Source: Acidobacteriota bacterium (GTDB lineage Bacteria > Acidobacteriota > Terriglobia > Bryobacterales > Bryobacteraceae). Taken from it: a stretch of 64,000 bases of DNA. A model generated the notes under the pieces. The model was not told where the DNA came from and made no database searches. It was given only the letters and a program-made list of their open reading frames with translations. The position numbers and the translations under genes were made by a program. The stretch covers positions 124,001 through 188,000 of the forward strand of contig JAKOTR010000053.1 of assembly GCA_029776225.1 (NCBI GenBank), written 5' to 3'. This document shows, piece after piece, positions 34,005 through 42,005 of this stretch (position 1 is its first letter; every line of letters starts with the position of its first letter).

Positions 34005-34359
34005 CAAATGTGCTCATCCGATAAGGCGGTGACATACAAGTTATTATTTGATAAAACCAAGTCAGAGCACTTTCCGCGGCACTTAATGCTGCGCGCGATC
34101 GATGACGATTGTGGTAGTCCTGCTGGTGGTATTGTTTGCGGTTACGGTTTGACCGCCGACTGGACCAGCGATCGAGAACCCAAACTACCCACGAGATGTC
34201 GCTCGCTCCTAGCAGCTCGATCAGAGGCCCTGAAGGCCTGTCCGGTGCCCCCATTTCAGGAGCCCGGGGGCTGGGAACGCGAACACGGCCAGCAAGCATC
34301 CGGCCTGATGCTGGCCGGGCGAGGGTTATGTTAGACTCGCGCAGAGGTTCACGTCACAC
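34005..34359. other. Non-coding gap with a hairpin
   Basis: No gene is supported in these 355 bp. CCGGCC-TGATGCT-GGCCGG at 34300-34318 can fold into a hairpin, and GCATC/GATGC gives an overlapping alternative. TAGACT at 34332-34337 is a weak -10 box for the gene at 34360. Confidence 0.4.
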
Positions 34360-35193
34360 ATGAGGACTCTGATATTCATTGCGCTGGCGGCGGGCCTGGC
34401 GGCGCAACAGCCTCCGGCCGCTTCGAAGCCCAAGCCGCCGCGCCAAGAGATGGTTGGAGACGATATTCGCGGGTACTCGGACACCCCGCAGATTCCGGGG
34501 CAGAAGTGGAAGGTTCACGACATGGAGCGCCCTCGCCCGGTCAAGGTCACACCCCCTCCCTTCGTGAGCGTCCCGCCGCCCTCCGACGCAATCGTGCTGT
34601 TTGATGGAAAAGACCTTTCGCAGTGGGTCACGCGCGGCCGCGGCGGCGTGACGGAGCCTAAGTGGAAGGTGGAGAACGGCTACATCGAAATCGTTCCGCG
34701 CACCGGGCGGCTGGTCACCAAAGAGAAATTCGGCGACTGCCAGCTTCACATCGAGTGGATGATCCCAAAGGAAGCCAGAGGCACGGGCCAGAATATCGGG
34801 AACAGCGGCGTGGAGCTGATGACGCGCTACGAAATCCAGGTGCTCGAGTCGCACACAAACCTCACCTACGCCGACGGCGGCGCTGGGGCAATTTACGGCG
34901 TGTGGCCGCCGCTGGTGAACCCGGCGCGTCCGCAAGGCGAGTGGAACTCCTACGACATCATCTTCGAAGCGCCGAGGTTCGAGGGGGATAAAGTGGTGAA
35001 GCCGGCGTACGCGACCGTGTTCTTCAACGGCGTGCTGGTGCATCACCGCCGCCCGTTCCTGGGCACGACCGTCTGGAGGCGCGTACCGGAGTACAGGCCT
35101 CACCCGGCCGAGGAGCCGCTGAGCCTGCAAGACCACAACCAGCCGGTCCGCTTCCGCAACATCTGGATCCGCAGGCTGACCCTACCCGATTAA
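34360..35193 (+). CDS. DUF1080 (3-keto-disaccharide hydrolase) domain protein
   Basis: 277 residues. A short signal peptide (1-15, ending LAAQQ) and a Pro-rich linker are followed by AIVLFDGKDLSQWVTRGRGG, IGNSGVELMTRYEIQVLES and a C-terminal RFRNIWIRRLT, the DUF1080 signature of a concanavalin-like beta-sandwich. The family includes enzymes acting on 3-keto-glycosides and is very common in Acidobacteriota and Planctomycetota. It is secreted or periplasmic. No operon partner is adjacent; DedA converges from the other strand. Confidence 0.88.
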   Translation: MRTLIFIALAAGLAAQQPPAASKPKPPRQEMVGDDIRGYSDTPQIPGQKWKVHDMERPRPVKVTPPPFVSVPPPSDAIVLFDGKDLSQWVTRGRGGVTEPKWKVENGYIEIVPRTGRLVTKEKFGDCQLHIEWMIPKEARGTGQNIGNSGVELMTRYEIQVLESHTNLTYADGGAGAIYGVWPPLVNPARPQGEWNSYDIIFEAPRFEGDKVVKPAYATVFFNGVLVHHRRPFLGTTVWRRVPEYRPHPAEEPLSLQDHNQPVRFRNIWIRRLTLPD

Positions 35194-35221
35194 GCCACAG
35201 GACCGCGTGTGGGCCGCGGCG

Positions 35222-35899
35222 TCAGTCGCCCGATTCGGCGGCTGGCGTTGCGGCGGCCCGCCGGCGGCGGGCTTTCAGCGCTTCCACGCCGATGGGAACA
35301 AGGGAAAGCGCGATGATTCCCAGAACCACCTTGTCAAAATTCTGGCGCGCGAAAGGAACGCTGCCAAGCAGCACGCCGGCCGTGGTTATGCCGCAGACCC
35401 ATAAGGTCACACCGGTGACGCTGAAGGCCAGGAAGCGCAGATAGTTCATCCCCGAAACGCCGGCCAGAAACGGCGCGAAGGTGCGAATGATCGGGATGAA
35501 CTTGGCGTAGACGATGGTCTTGCCCCCGTGCTTCTCGTAGAACGCCTTCGAACGCAGCAGGTGCTCGCGCCGGAAAAAGCGCGAGTCGGGCCGGTTGAAA
35601 ATGTGCTGGCCGGTGCGGCGCCCCAGATAATACCCGGTGCTGTCGCCGGCGATACCCGCCGCCATCAGCAGCGGGATCACAATGTAGATGTTGAGTTGCG
35701 CGGCTCCGGCCACTACTCCCACGGTGAAGAGGAAGGAATCTCCCGGCAGAAAGAATCCCGTCAGCAGCCCCGTTTCGGCATAGATGATGCCGACCAGAAG
35801 CGCATAGCCGAGCCAGCCGGTGAAAACTGTCGTGAGAAGCTCAATCAGCTTCTCCGGAGTCGTCAGGGTGCGCAGAAACTCTACGAGCGCATGGAACAT
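35222..35899 (-). CDS. DedA-family membrane protein
   Basis: 225 residues with about five hydrophobic segments. ETGLLTGFFLPGDSFLFTVG, GDSTGYYLGRRTG and the re-entrant-loop motif FIPIIRTFAPFLAGVSGM (with the conserved Arg) are DedA/SNARE-associated (VTT) hallmarks. DedA proteins are undecaprenyl-phosphate or phospholipid flippase-like transporters needed for envelope integrity. The C-terminus ends in a cluster of Arg then Ala. It is downstream of the PpiD-like gene on the same strand with a 30-bp gap. Confidence 0.9.
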   Translation of the reverse strand: MFHALVEFLRTLTTPEKLIELLTTVFTGWLGYALLVGIIYAETGLLTGFFLPGDSFLFTVGVVAGAAQLNIYIVIPLLMAAGIAGDSTGYYLGRRTGQHIFNRPDSRFFRREHLLRSKAFYEKHGGKTIVYAKFIPIIRTFAPFLAGVSGMNYLRFLAFSVTGVTLWVCGITTAGVLLGSVPFARQNFDKVVLGIIALSLVPIGVEALKARRRRAAATPAAESGD

Positions 35900-35929
35900 G
35901 AGCGGTATCCGCGGGCGAACGGGTTCCGG

Positions 35930-37858
35930 CTAGCTGCGGTAGCCATCCAGAAGCCGGTTAATTACGTCCTGGTGGATTTTGATTTTTCCGCTGCGGATCA
36001 ACGCAGTCCGCAGGGAATCCTGGAATAGCTCGGTGCGCTCCCGAGCTTTTCTCGCTTTGATCTGGGCGATCAACTCCTCGCGGCTTTCGGCAAGCTTGCT
36101 CATATCGGCCGGGGTCTTGCTCTCGACTTTGCAGATGAACCGCTTGTCCTCAACCGTCACGGGACCGAAAATGCTGCCCACCGGCTGTTCGAAGGCCTGG
36201 TATACAGCCGCCGCCGAGCCGATTCCGTCGGCCGCGCCGGTACGGGTGAACTCCTGGGTGGTCTTGACCTGGAGCCCCAGAGCCTGCGCCAGCTTCCTCA
36301 GGTCGCCGTTAAACTCTTTCGCCTTGTTGGCGGCCTCCTGCGCCTTTTGAGTGACTAACACAACGAGCTTTTGGGAAACCAGCTCAGCGCGAATCTGATT
36401 CTCCACTTCGGAAAGCTCGGCGTCGCGCGCCGGAAAGATCTCGGTCACCGTGGCTACGGCGAGCTTGTTGCCGGGAGCTTCGAAGACCGGGGTCACGCCG
36501 CCCTTGGCAAGCGCCCTGATGGTGTCCTCGAAGTCCGGATTCACGCCGACTTCGGGAATCTGGTCGCCCGCTCCCGCCTTCTCGACGTGCACGTAGGTGA
36601 CTCCCAGCTCCTGGGCGATCTGTTGCGCCGCGCCGGGGCTCTTCAGCAGGCGGTCGCGCGACTCATCGGCCAGGCGCTGCATAGTCTCGAAGACGCGCTG
36701 TTTCTTGCGCTCCTGCGCCAGTTGCTCCTTCACCTCTTCGAACGGCCTCAGGCGCGCGTTTTCCTTCTCAAGCACCTGGATGATATGAAAACCGTACTCG
36801 GTCGTGATGACATCGCTCAGCTCGTTCGGCTTCAGCGAGAACGCGGTGGATTCGAAGTTGGGGACCGTCTGGCCGCGCACAATCCAGCCAAGGTCGCCGC
36901 CTCGGGTGGCCGAACCGGGGTCTTCAGAGTTCTTCGTGGCGAGCGCGGCGAAATCGGCGCCCGCTTTGAGCTGCTTCAGCAGTTCTTCCGCTTTGGCCTT
37001 GATCTGCGGGACCTGGTCCTTGGGGACATCCGTTGTCTTCAGGAGGATGTGACGCACCCGCACACGCTCGGGCGTCCGGTACTGGTCCTTGTTGGCTTCG
37101 TAAGCCTGGCGCAACTCCGGCTCGGGAATGGTGATGGTCTTGGCGATCTTCTCTTCGGAAACCACCACGAGATCGATCGAGCGCTTTTCGGGAATGCGGT
37201 ACTGCGCCTTCCGGGTCTCGTAGTACTGGCGGATTTCCGCCGGCGAGACGAACACCTCGGAACGGTACCGTTCGGGGTTGATCTCGACGTAGCTGAGCTT
37301 TACTTTTTCGTTCCTGCTCTTGTACTCGGCCTCGATTTCGGCCGGGGTGACCACCACGCTCTGCGCCACCAGGTCCTGGAGCTTCGAAACCATCATTTCC
37401 GAGCGGACATTCGCCTCAAACTCGGGAATGGTCATGTTCTGCTGGGCCAGCAGCGAAGCGTATGCCTCCTTGCCGACGAACTGCCCGCCTTGGAAGAGCT
37501 GGGGAACGAGGACCTGCAAGCCGCGCGCCAGTTCGTCCGGGGTGACGTTCAAGCCGAGCCTCTGCGCTTCGTAGGCCATCACCTGCTCGAGGATCATCGA
37601 GTCGATGAATTGGGGAACGAGGGCCGGCAACATTTCCCGAGGAACGGATTGCGCCCTCTGGGCCATGTTGATCCGCTGCTGTACATCGCGGGCAGTCAAC
37701 ACCCGCTCACCGATCTCGGCAACTATCTGTTCCTGTCGCGTGCCAATGGTGCCGAAACCAGGGATCAGGGTGACCACCATCGAAATGGCCACCAACATTA
37801 ACAGCGCGCCGAGCAGGTAACGAACAGCCTTGGCCCGGCTGCGAAAGAGATCAAACAT
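35930..37858 (-). CDS. PpiD/SurA-like peptidylprolyl isomerase
   Basis: 642 residues. One N-terminal membrane anchor (about 13-35) is followed by a SurA-N-like helical domain (about 45-200), then a parvulin domain (about 265-365) with VRVRHILLKTTDVP, GADFAALATKNSEDPG and RGGDLGWIVRGQTVPNFE, ending YGFHIIQVL. A less conserved second half (400-642) resembles the degenerate C-terminal part of PpiD. It should act as a periplasmic chaperone for outer-membrane proteins, which fits the abundance of TonB receptors here. Confidence 0.88.
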   Translation of the reverse strand: MFDLFRSRAKAVRYLLGALLMLVAISMVVTLIPGFGTIGTRQEQIVAEIGERVLTARDVQQRINMAQRAQSVPREMLPALVPQFIDSMILEQVMAYEAQRLGLNVTPDELARGLQVLVPQLFQGGQFVGKEAYASLLAQQNMTIPEFEANVRSEMMVSKLQDLVAQSVVVTPAEIEAEYKSRNEKVKLSYVEINPERYRSEVFVSPAEIRQYYETRKAQYRIPEKRSIDLVVVSEEKIAKTITIPEPELRQAYEANKDQYRTPERVRVRHILLKTTDVPKDQVPQIKAKAEELLKQLKAGADFAALATKNSEDPGSATRGGDLGWIVRGQTVPNFESTAFSLKPNELSDVITTEYGFHIIQVLEKENARLRPFEEVKEQLAQERKKQRVFETMQRLADESRDRLLKSPGAAQQIAQELGVTYVHVEKAGAGDQIPEVGVNPDFEDTIRALAKGGVTPVFEAPGNKLAVATVTEIFPARDAELSEVENQIRAELVSQKLVVLVTQKAQEAANKAKEFNGDLRKLAQALGLQVKTTQEFTRTGAADGIGSAAAVYQAFEQPVGSIFGPVTVEDKRFICKVESKTPADMSKLAESREELIAQIKARKARERTELFQDSLRTALIRSGKIKIHQDVINRLLDGYRS

Positions 37859-38040
37859 AGGATTAGCGTGCTCCTCGGGAAGACCGAAACTACATTATAG
37901 CGGAACTCCCTCGCCGGAGCGCCTCCACCGGTTGGGGGTACGAACATCCCGCACCCGGCCATCTATTTTGCGCTGCGCCGCTCCGTTTCGTTCGCTTTCT
38001 TGGCCTGGCGCCGCGACCCGGCGCCGCAGGAGTCCGCCAT

Positions 38041-38130
38041 TCAAGTGCTTATGCCCAGGCGCGGGAGCACCCACCGCATCAGGGCAAAGTAGGCGAGAAA
38101 GAAAACCAGAATCAGGATAAAGTCGGACAC
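38041..38130 (-). CDS. 29-residue membrane peptide coupled to DUF302
   Basis: A short frame read from GTG: MSDFILILVFFLAYFALMRW then VLPRLGIST. AAGGAG lies 5 nt before the GTG and overlaps the TAA of the upstream DUF302 gene, a strong translation signal. The peptide is one hydrophobic helix followed by a basic end. The pattern (helix, Arg-Trp, VLPRLG, Ser/Thr) looks familiar from small conserved membrane proteins, but I cannot name the family. Between it and the PpiD-like gene is about 180 bp with nothing else. Confidence 0.6.
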   Translation of the reverse strand: MSDFILILVFFLAYFALMRWVLPRLGIST

Positions 38131-38139
38131 CTTCGCTCC

Positions 38140-38547
38140 TTACGCCCCGATGGCGTCGATTGCGCGTTTCAGCAGTTCGTTTGCCTTTTCCGCCGTCGGA
38201 GCCAGCGCGGGGTTCCCGGTCACTTCCATCATCTTTGCCGCATCGACAGCCGCCGCCACCGTCCGGCCGCCTTCTTCGTAAACCACGACGTTGCAGGGCA
38301 ATAGCAGCCCGAGGTTCAACTCCTGCTGCAAGGCCTCGTATGCCAGGGGCGGGTTGCAGACTCCGAGAATCTTGTAGTTCCTGAATTCCACGCCGAGTTT
38401 CTCGCGCAGCTTTTCTTTGATGTCGATTTCGCAAAGCACGCCGAACCCCTGGGCCTTCAAAGCCTCGCGCGCGCGTTCCACAACCTCGTCGAATGGCATG
38501 TCGAGCGAACGGGCGTAGCCGTAAGCAAGCGTCTGGCTTCCAATCAT
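38140..38547 (-). CDS. DUF302-domain protein
   Basis: 135 residues from 38547, chosen because AGGAGG lies 7 nt upstream; the frame is open much further but that region is antisense to the sulfatase gene. FDEVVERAREALKAQGFGVL, DIKEKLREKLGVEFRNYKIL and GVCNPPLAYEALQQELNLGL are the DUF302 signature, including the Cys of the NP motif. LLPCNVVVYEEGGRTVAA completes it. Function unknown; the domain occurs with copper or sulfur-related genes elsewhere. The 29-residue peptide follows 9 bp downstream. Confidence 0.88.
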   Translation of the reverse strand: MIGSQTLAYGYARSLDMPFDEVVERAREALKAQGFGVLCEIDIKEKLREKLGVEFRNYKILGVCNPPLAYEALQQELNLGLLLPCNVVVYEEGGRTVAAAVDAAKMMEVTGNPALAPTAEKANELLKRAIDAIGA

Positions 38548-38658
38548 CACACTTCCTCCTTGCAAATAGGATGCGGGATCCCGATTTCGGTGACAAGGCC
38601 AGAGGGCGCAGTAGCGCTGGAACTGCCGCCCGGAAACGGATATCCTTCCTTGGTGGCT

Positions 38659-40107
38659 ATGGCGAGCAACTCCCGAAGAGACTTCCTCCGCAGCCTGGGC
38701 GCGGCTGCGGTAGTGCGCGGCGCGGCGGCGGAAAGACCCAACATCCTCTTTATCATGGCGGACGACCACGCTTCGCACGCCATCTCCGCCTACGGCAGCA
38801 GGATCAACCGCACACCGAACATCGACCGGATCGCGGCCGGCGGCGTCCGGCTGGACAACTGCTTCTGCACAAACTCGATCTGCACGCCCAGCCGGGCGGC
38901 GATTCTCACCGGCCAGTACAGCCACAAGAACGGCGTGTACACGCTGGCGGACCGCTTCGACGGCAGCCGGAACCACGTCGTTAAGGAATTGCGGAACGTC
39001 GGTTATCAGACCGCGATCATCGGCAAGTGGCACCTCCACACCGATCCGACCGGGTTCGATTACTGGAACATTCTGCCGGGCCAGGGGGCGTATTACAACC
39101 CGGTGTTCATCGACCGCAGGCAGCAGAAGCAGCACCAGGGTTACTGCACCGACCTCATCGGCGATTTCACGCTGGACTGGCTCAAGCAGCGCGACCGGAA
39201 AAAGCCCTTCTTCCTGCTTTGCCACCACAAAGCGCCGCACCGGCCATGGGAACCGGCCCCTAAGTACGCGCGCCTTTTCGAGAACCAGAACATTCCCGAG
39301 CCGGATAACCTCTACGATCGCTTGGAAGGCCGCGCCCGCTGCGTAGCGGCAGTGCAGATGAAAGTGGGCGAGCACAACACCAAGAGGGACCTGAAGGTGG
39401 ACCGCCCCGCGGGTCTCGAAGGCGACGCGCTGCGCAAGTGGGCGTATCAGTACTACATCAAGGACTACCTGCGCTGCATACAGAGCGTGGACGACACCGT
39501 CGGCCGCCTGCTCGACTATCTGGACGAGGAAGGGATCGCGCACAACACCCTGGTCATTTACACTTCGGACCAGGGCTTCTTCCTCGGCGACCACGGCCTT
39601 TACGATAAGCGGCTCATGTACGAGGAGTGCCTGCGCATGCCGTTTCTGGCCCGGTATCCCGCGGGTATCAAGGCGGGCACGGTGAACAGTGACATCATCC
39701 TCAACATCGACTTCGCGCCGCTGTTCCTCGACTATGCGGGGGTGAAGCCGCCGGCGGAAATGCAAGGCCGCAGCTTCCGCGCGAACCTGGAGGGCCGCAC
39801 GCCGGGCGACTGGCGCACGTCAATGTATTACCGCTACTGGATGCACAACGACAACGATCACCACGTTCCCGCCAACTACGGCGTGCGGACCAAACGGTAC
39901 AAGCTGATCTACTACTACGGGAAGCCGCTCGGGATGGCGGGCGCCAACGAACCCGCGACGCCGCCGGAGTGGGAGCTGTTCGATCTCGAGAAAGATCCGC
40001 GCGAGATGCGCAACGTGTACCACGACCCGGCATACGCCTCCGTGGTGAAAGAGCTGAAGGCCGAACTGGCGCGCTTGCAGAAAGAGTTCGGGGATACGCC
40101 CGCCTGA
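38659..40107 (+). CDS. Exported sulfatase
   Basis: 482 residues from 38659; the longer open frame to 38560 lacks support. MASNSRRDFLRSLGAAAVVR is a Tat leader. The metal site begins NILFIMADDHASHA, and CTPSRAAILTGQYS carries the Cys that is converted to formylglycine in type I sulfatases (CxPSR). IGKWHL, the DQGFFLGDHGLYDKR segment and KRYKLIYYYG follow in the usual order. It removes sulfate from a glycan or other ester in the periplasm. The anaerobic or FGE-type maturase is not in the window. It is convergent with the CocE gene. Confidence 0.92.
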   Translation: MASNSRRDFLRSLGAAAVVRGAAAERPNILFIMADDHASHAISAYGSRINRTPNIDRIAAGGVRLDNCFCTNSICTPSRAAILTGQYSHKNGVYTLADRFDGSRNHVVKELRNVGYQTAIIGKWHLHTDPTGFDYWNILPGQGAYYNPVFIDRRQQKQHQGYCTDLIGDFTLDWLKQRDRKKPFFLLCHHKAPHRPWEPAPKYARLFENQNIPEPDNLYDRLEGRARCVAAVQMKVGEHNTKRDLKVDRPAGLEGDALRKWAYQYYIKDYLRCIQSVDDTVGRLLDYLDEEGIAHNTLVIYTSDQGFFLGDHGLYDKRLMYEECLRMPFLARYPAGIKAGTVNSDIILNIDFAPLFLDYAGVKPPAEMQGRSFRANLEGRTPGDWRTSMYYRYWMHNDNDHHVPANYGVRTKRYKLIYYYGKPLGMAGANEPATPPEWELFDLEKDPREMRNVYHDPAYASVVKELKAELARLQKEFGDTPA

Positions 40108-40118
40108 CACCGCGGGCG

Positions 40119-41966
40119 TTATGGCAGCACATTCACGCGGATCGACGACAGGTACGGCTTCGCGCGATAGACCCGCTGGGTGGCCTTTCGAAAGTCGGCT
40201 GGAGCGGCGCGGTGGATATCCACGAACTGTTGCGGGTTGCGATCCACCAGCGGGAACCACGAGCTTTGAATGTGCACCATGATCCGGTGCCCGCTGCGGA
40301 AGGTATGGTACACAGCGGGCATGGTGAACTCGATGCGAGTGACCTCGCCGGGCTTAAACGGCTCAGGTTTTTCGAAGCTGTTGCGATACCTGCCGCGGAA
40401 AGGTTCGCCGCGCACGAGCTGCTGGTAGCCGCCCATGCGAACGGGCCCCTGGGGGTCGTTGTCGGGATAGTTGCCGGGGTAAACGTCGATCAGCTTAACG
40501 ACCCAGTCCGAATCGGTTCCGGTGGTGGAGACGTAGAGAATGGGCCGCAGCGGGCCCGCGATGGTCACGTCCTCCTCCAGCGGCTCGCTTTCATACACGA
40601 GCACGTCGGTGCGCGAGGAGGCGAAGCGCTGGTCCGCCACCATGTACTCGCGCGGCATGCGCGTGCTTTGCCATCCGATGAAAGGCACCGGTTTGGCGGG
40701 GTCGCTGATGTATTCGTCGAAGGAGGCCCGTGATTCAGCCGGCGGCTCGAAGGAGAGTTTGCCGCCCGCGTGCAGGTAAAGAGGTTTTTCAACGGCTTCC
40801 TTGGGTGGCCAGGCATCGCACCGCCGCCACTGGTTGCGGCCCGTTTCGAAAACATAGGCCTCGGGCAGATCCAGTTCGCCCTTGTCGTTCAGGTAGTGAT
40901 TGAAGAACGGAAGCTCGATTTTCTCCCGGTAATAAAGCGACGTTTTCTGCCCAAAGCGCACGTCGCCCAGCGCGTCGCCGTCGGAGCGGGCCCATCCGCC
41001 GTGAAACCACGGCCCCATCACGAGCGTGTTGTGCAGGCCGGGATTGCGGCGTTCGATCGATTCGTAAACGGCCAGCGCGCCGTAAAGGTCCTCGGCGTCA
41101 AACCAGCCGCCAACAGTCATCATCGCGGGCTTGATTCTTTCCAGGTGCGGCAGGACGTTGCGGGACTTCCAGAACTCGTCGTACGTGTCGTGGCGCAGCA
41201 ATTCTTCCCAGAAGGGCACCCGCCCGTTGAAGTGGCGGGAGGTGATGGCGGCAAGCGGCCCCGAGCGGAGGAAGAAATCGTAGCCGTCCGGAGTGCCGTA
41301 ATCGAAGTCTTGCCAGCCGGCGGTGTTGGTGAACGCGGTCAGGAAGTAGAAGGCGTGCAGCAGGAAAAACGCGCCGTTATGACGCCAGTCGTCCCCGATG
41401 AACCAGTCCGCGATGGGCGCCTGCGGCGAACAGGCCTTAAGCGCGGGATGCGCATCCAGCGCGCCCATCACCGTATAAAAGCCCGGGTAGGAAATGCCCC
41501 ACATCCCCACGCGCCCGTTGTGGTTGGGCACGCGCTTCAGCAGCCACTCGATGGAATCGTAGGCGTCCGTGCTCTCGTCGATATCGCCGGGACCGCGCTT
41601 CACCGGCAGGTAGGGACGGGCATGGACGAACTCGCCTTCCGATTGCACCCGGCCGCGCACGTCCTGGTACACGAAGATGTAGCCCTCGCGCGCGAAGGCT
41701 TCGGAAGGACCGAGGCTGGACCTGTAGTTGTCCACGCCGTAAGGGGCGACGCTGTAGGGCGTCCGCGTGAACATGATCGGGTACTTGCGCGAGCCGTCCT
41801 TCGGAACATAGACGGAGGTAAAGAGGCGCTTGCCGTCGCGCATAGGCACGCGGAACTCGTATTTCGTGTAGTGCGCCTTGATGTACTCGAGTCCCTGCGC
41901 GTGCAGCGTGATGAGGCAGGCCGCCAGGGCAAGGACCAGCCTCGCAGTAAGGGATGCAAGTCCCAT
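40119..41966 (-). CDS. CocE/NonD-family hydrolase
   Basis: 615 residues. Signal peptide 1-23 (ending TLHAQ). The alpha/beta hydrolase core has the nucleophile Ser in GMWGISYPGFYTVMGALDA; Asp and His lie later (GGWFDAEDLYG and SGHRIMVHIQSSWFP). The C-terminal jelly-roll domain (about 380-600) is typical of X-prolyl dipeptidyl-peptidase/cocaine-esterase enzymes. It probably cleaves a peptide, amide or ester in the periplasm. It is the last gene of the co-oriented block from the sigma factor at 49488, 39 bp after the GH2 gene. Confidence 0.9.
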   Translation of the reverse strand: MGLASLTARLVLALAACLITLHAQGLEYIKAHYTKYEFRVPMRDGKRLFTSVYVPKDGSRKYPIMFTRTPYSVAPYGVDNYRSSLGPSEAFAREGYIFVYQDVRGRVQSEGEFVHARPYLPVKRGPGDIDESTDAYDSIEWLLKRVPNHNGRVGMWGISYPGFYTVMGALDAHPALKACSPQAPIADWFIGDDWRHNGAFFLLHAFYFLTAFTNTAGWQDFDYGTPDGYDFFLRSGPLAAITSRHFNGRVPFWEELLRHDTYDEFWKSRNVLPHLERIKPAMMTVGGWFDAEDLYGALAVYESIERRNPGLHNTLVMGPWFHGGWARSDGDALGDVRFGQKTSLYYREKIELPFFNHYLNDKGELDLPEAYVFETGRNQWRRCDAWPPKEAVEKPLYLHAGGKLSFEPPAESRASFDEYISDPAKPVPFIGWQSTRMPREYMVADQRFASSRTDVLVYESEPLEEDVTIAGPLRPILYVSTTGTDSDWVVKLIDVYPGNYPDNDPQGPVRMGGYQQLVRGEPFRGRYRNSFEKPEPFKPGEVTRIEFTMPAVYHTFRSGHRIMVHIQSSWFPLVDRNPQQFVDIHRAAPADFRKATQRVYRAKPYLSSIRVNVLP

Positions 41967-42005
41967 GAAGAGTAGAATACTGAGTTCCGGCCTTCCTGAT
42001 TTGGC

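Noticed and set aside
34005-34299. A 107-residue minus-strand frame over 33976-34299
   Set aside because: Its composition is low-complexity and basic, it has no start signal and it overlaps the end of the HNH-like gene.
32882-34359. A mobile element or prophage fragment
   Set aside because: No integrase, transposase, terminal repeats or tRNA target were found, so only AT-richer composition supports transfer.
38560-38658. Upstream extension of the sulfatase frame
   Set aside because: The Tat leader begins at 38659 and the extension would cover the promoter region shared with the divergent DUF302 gene.
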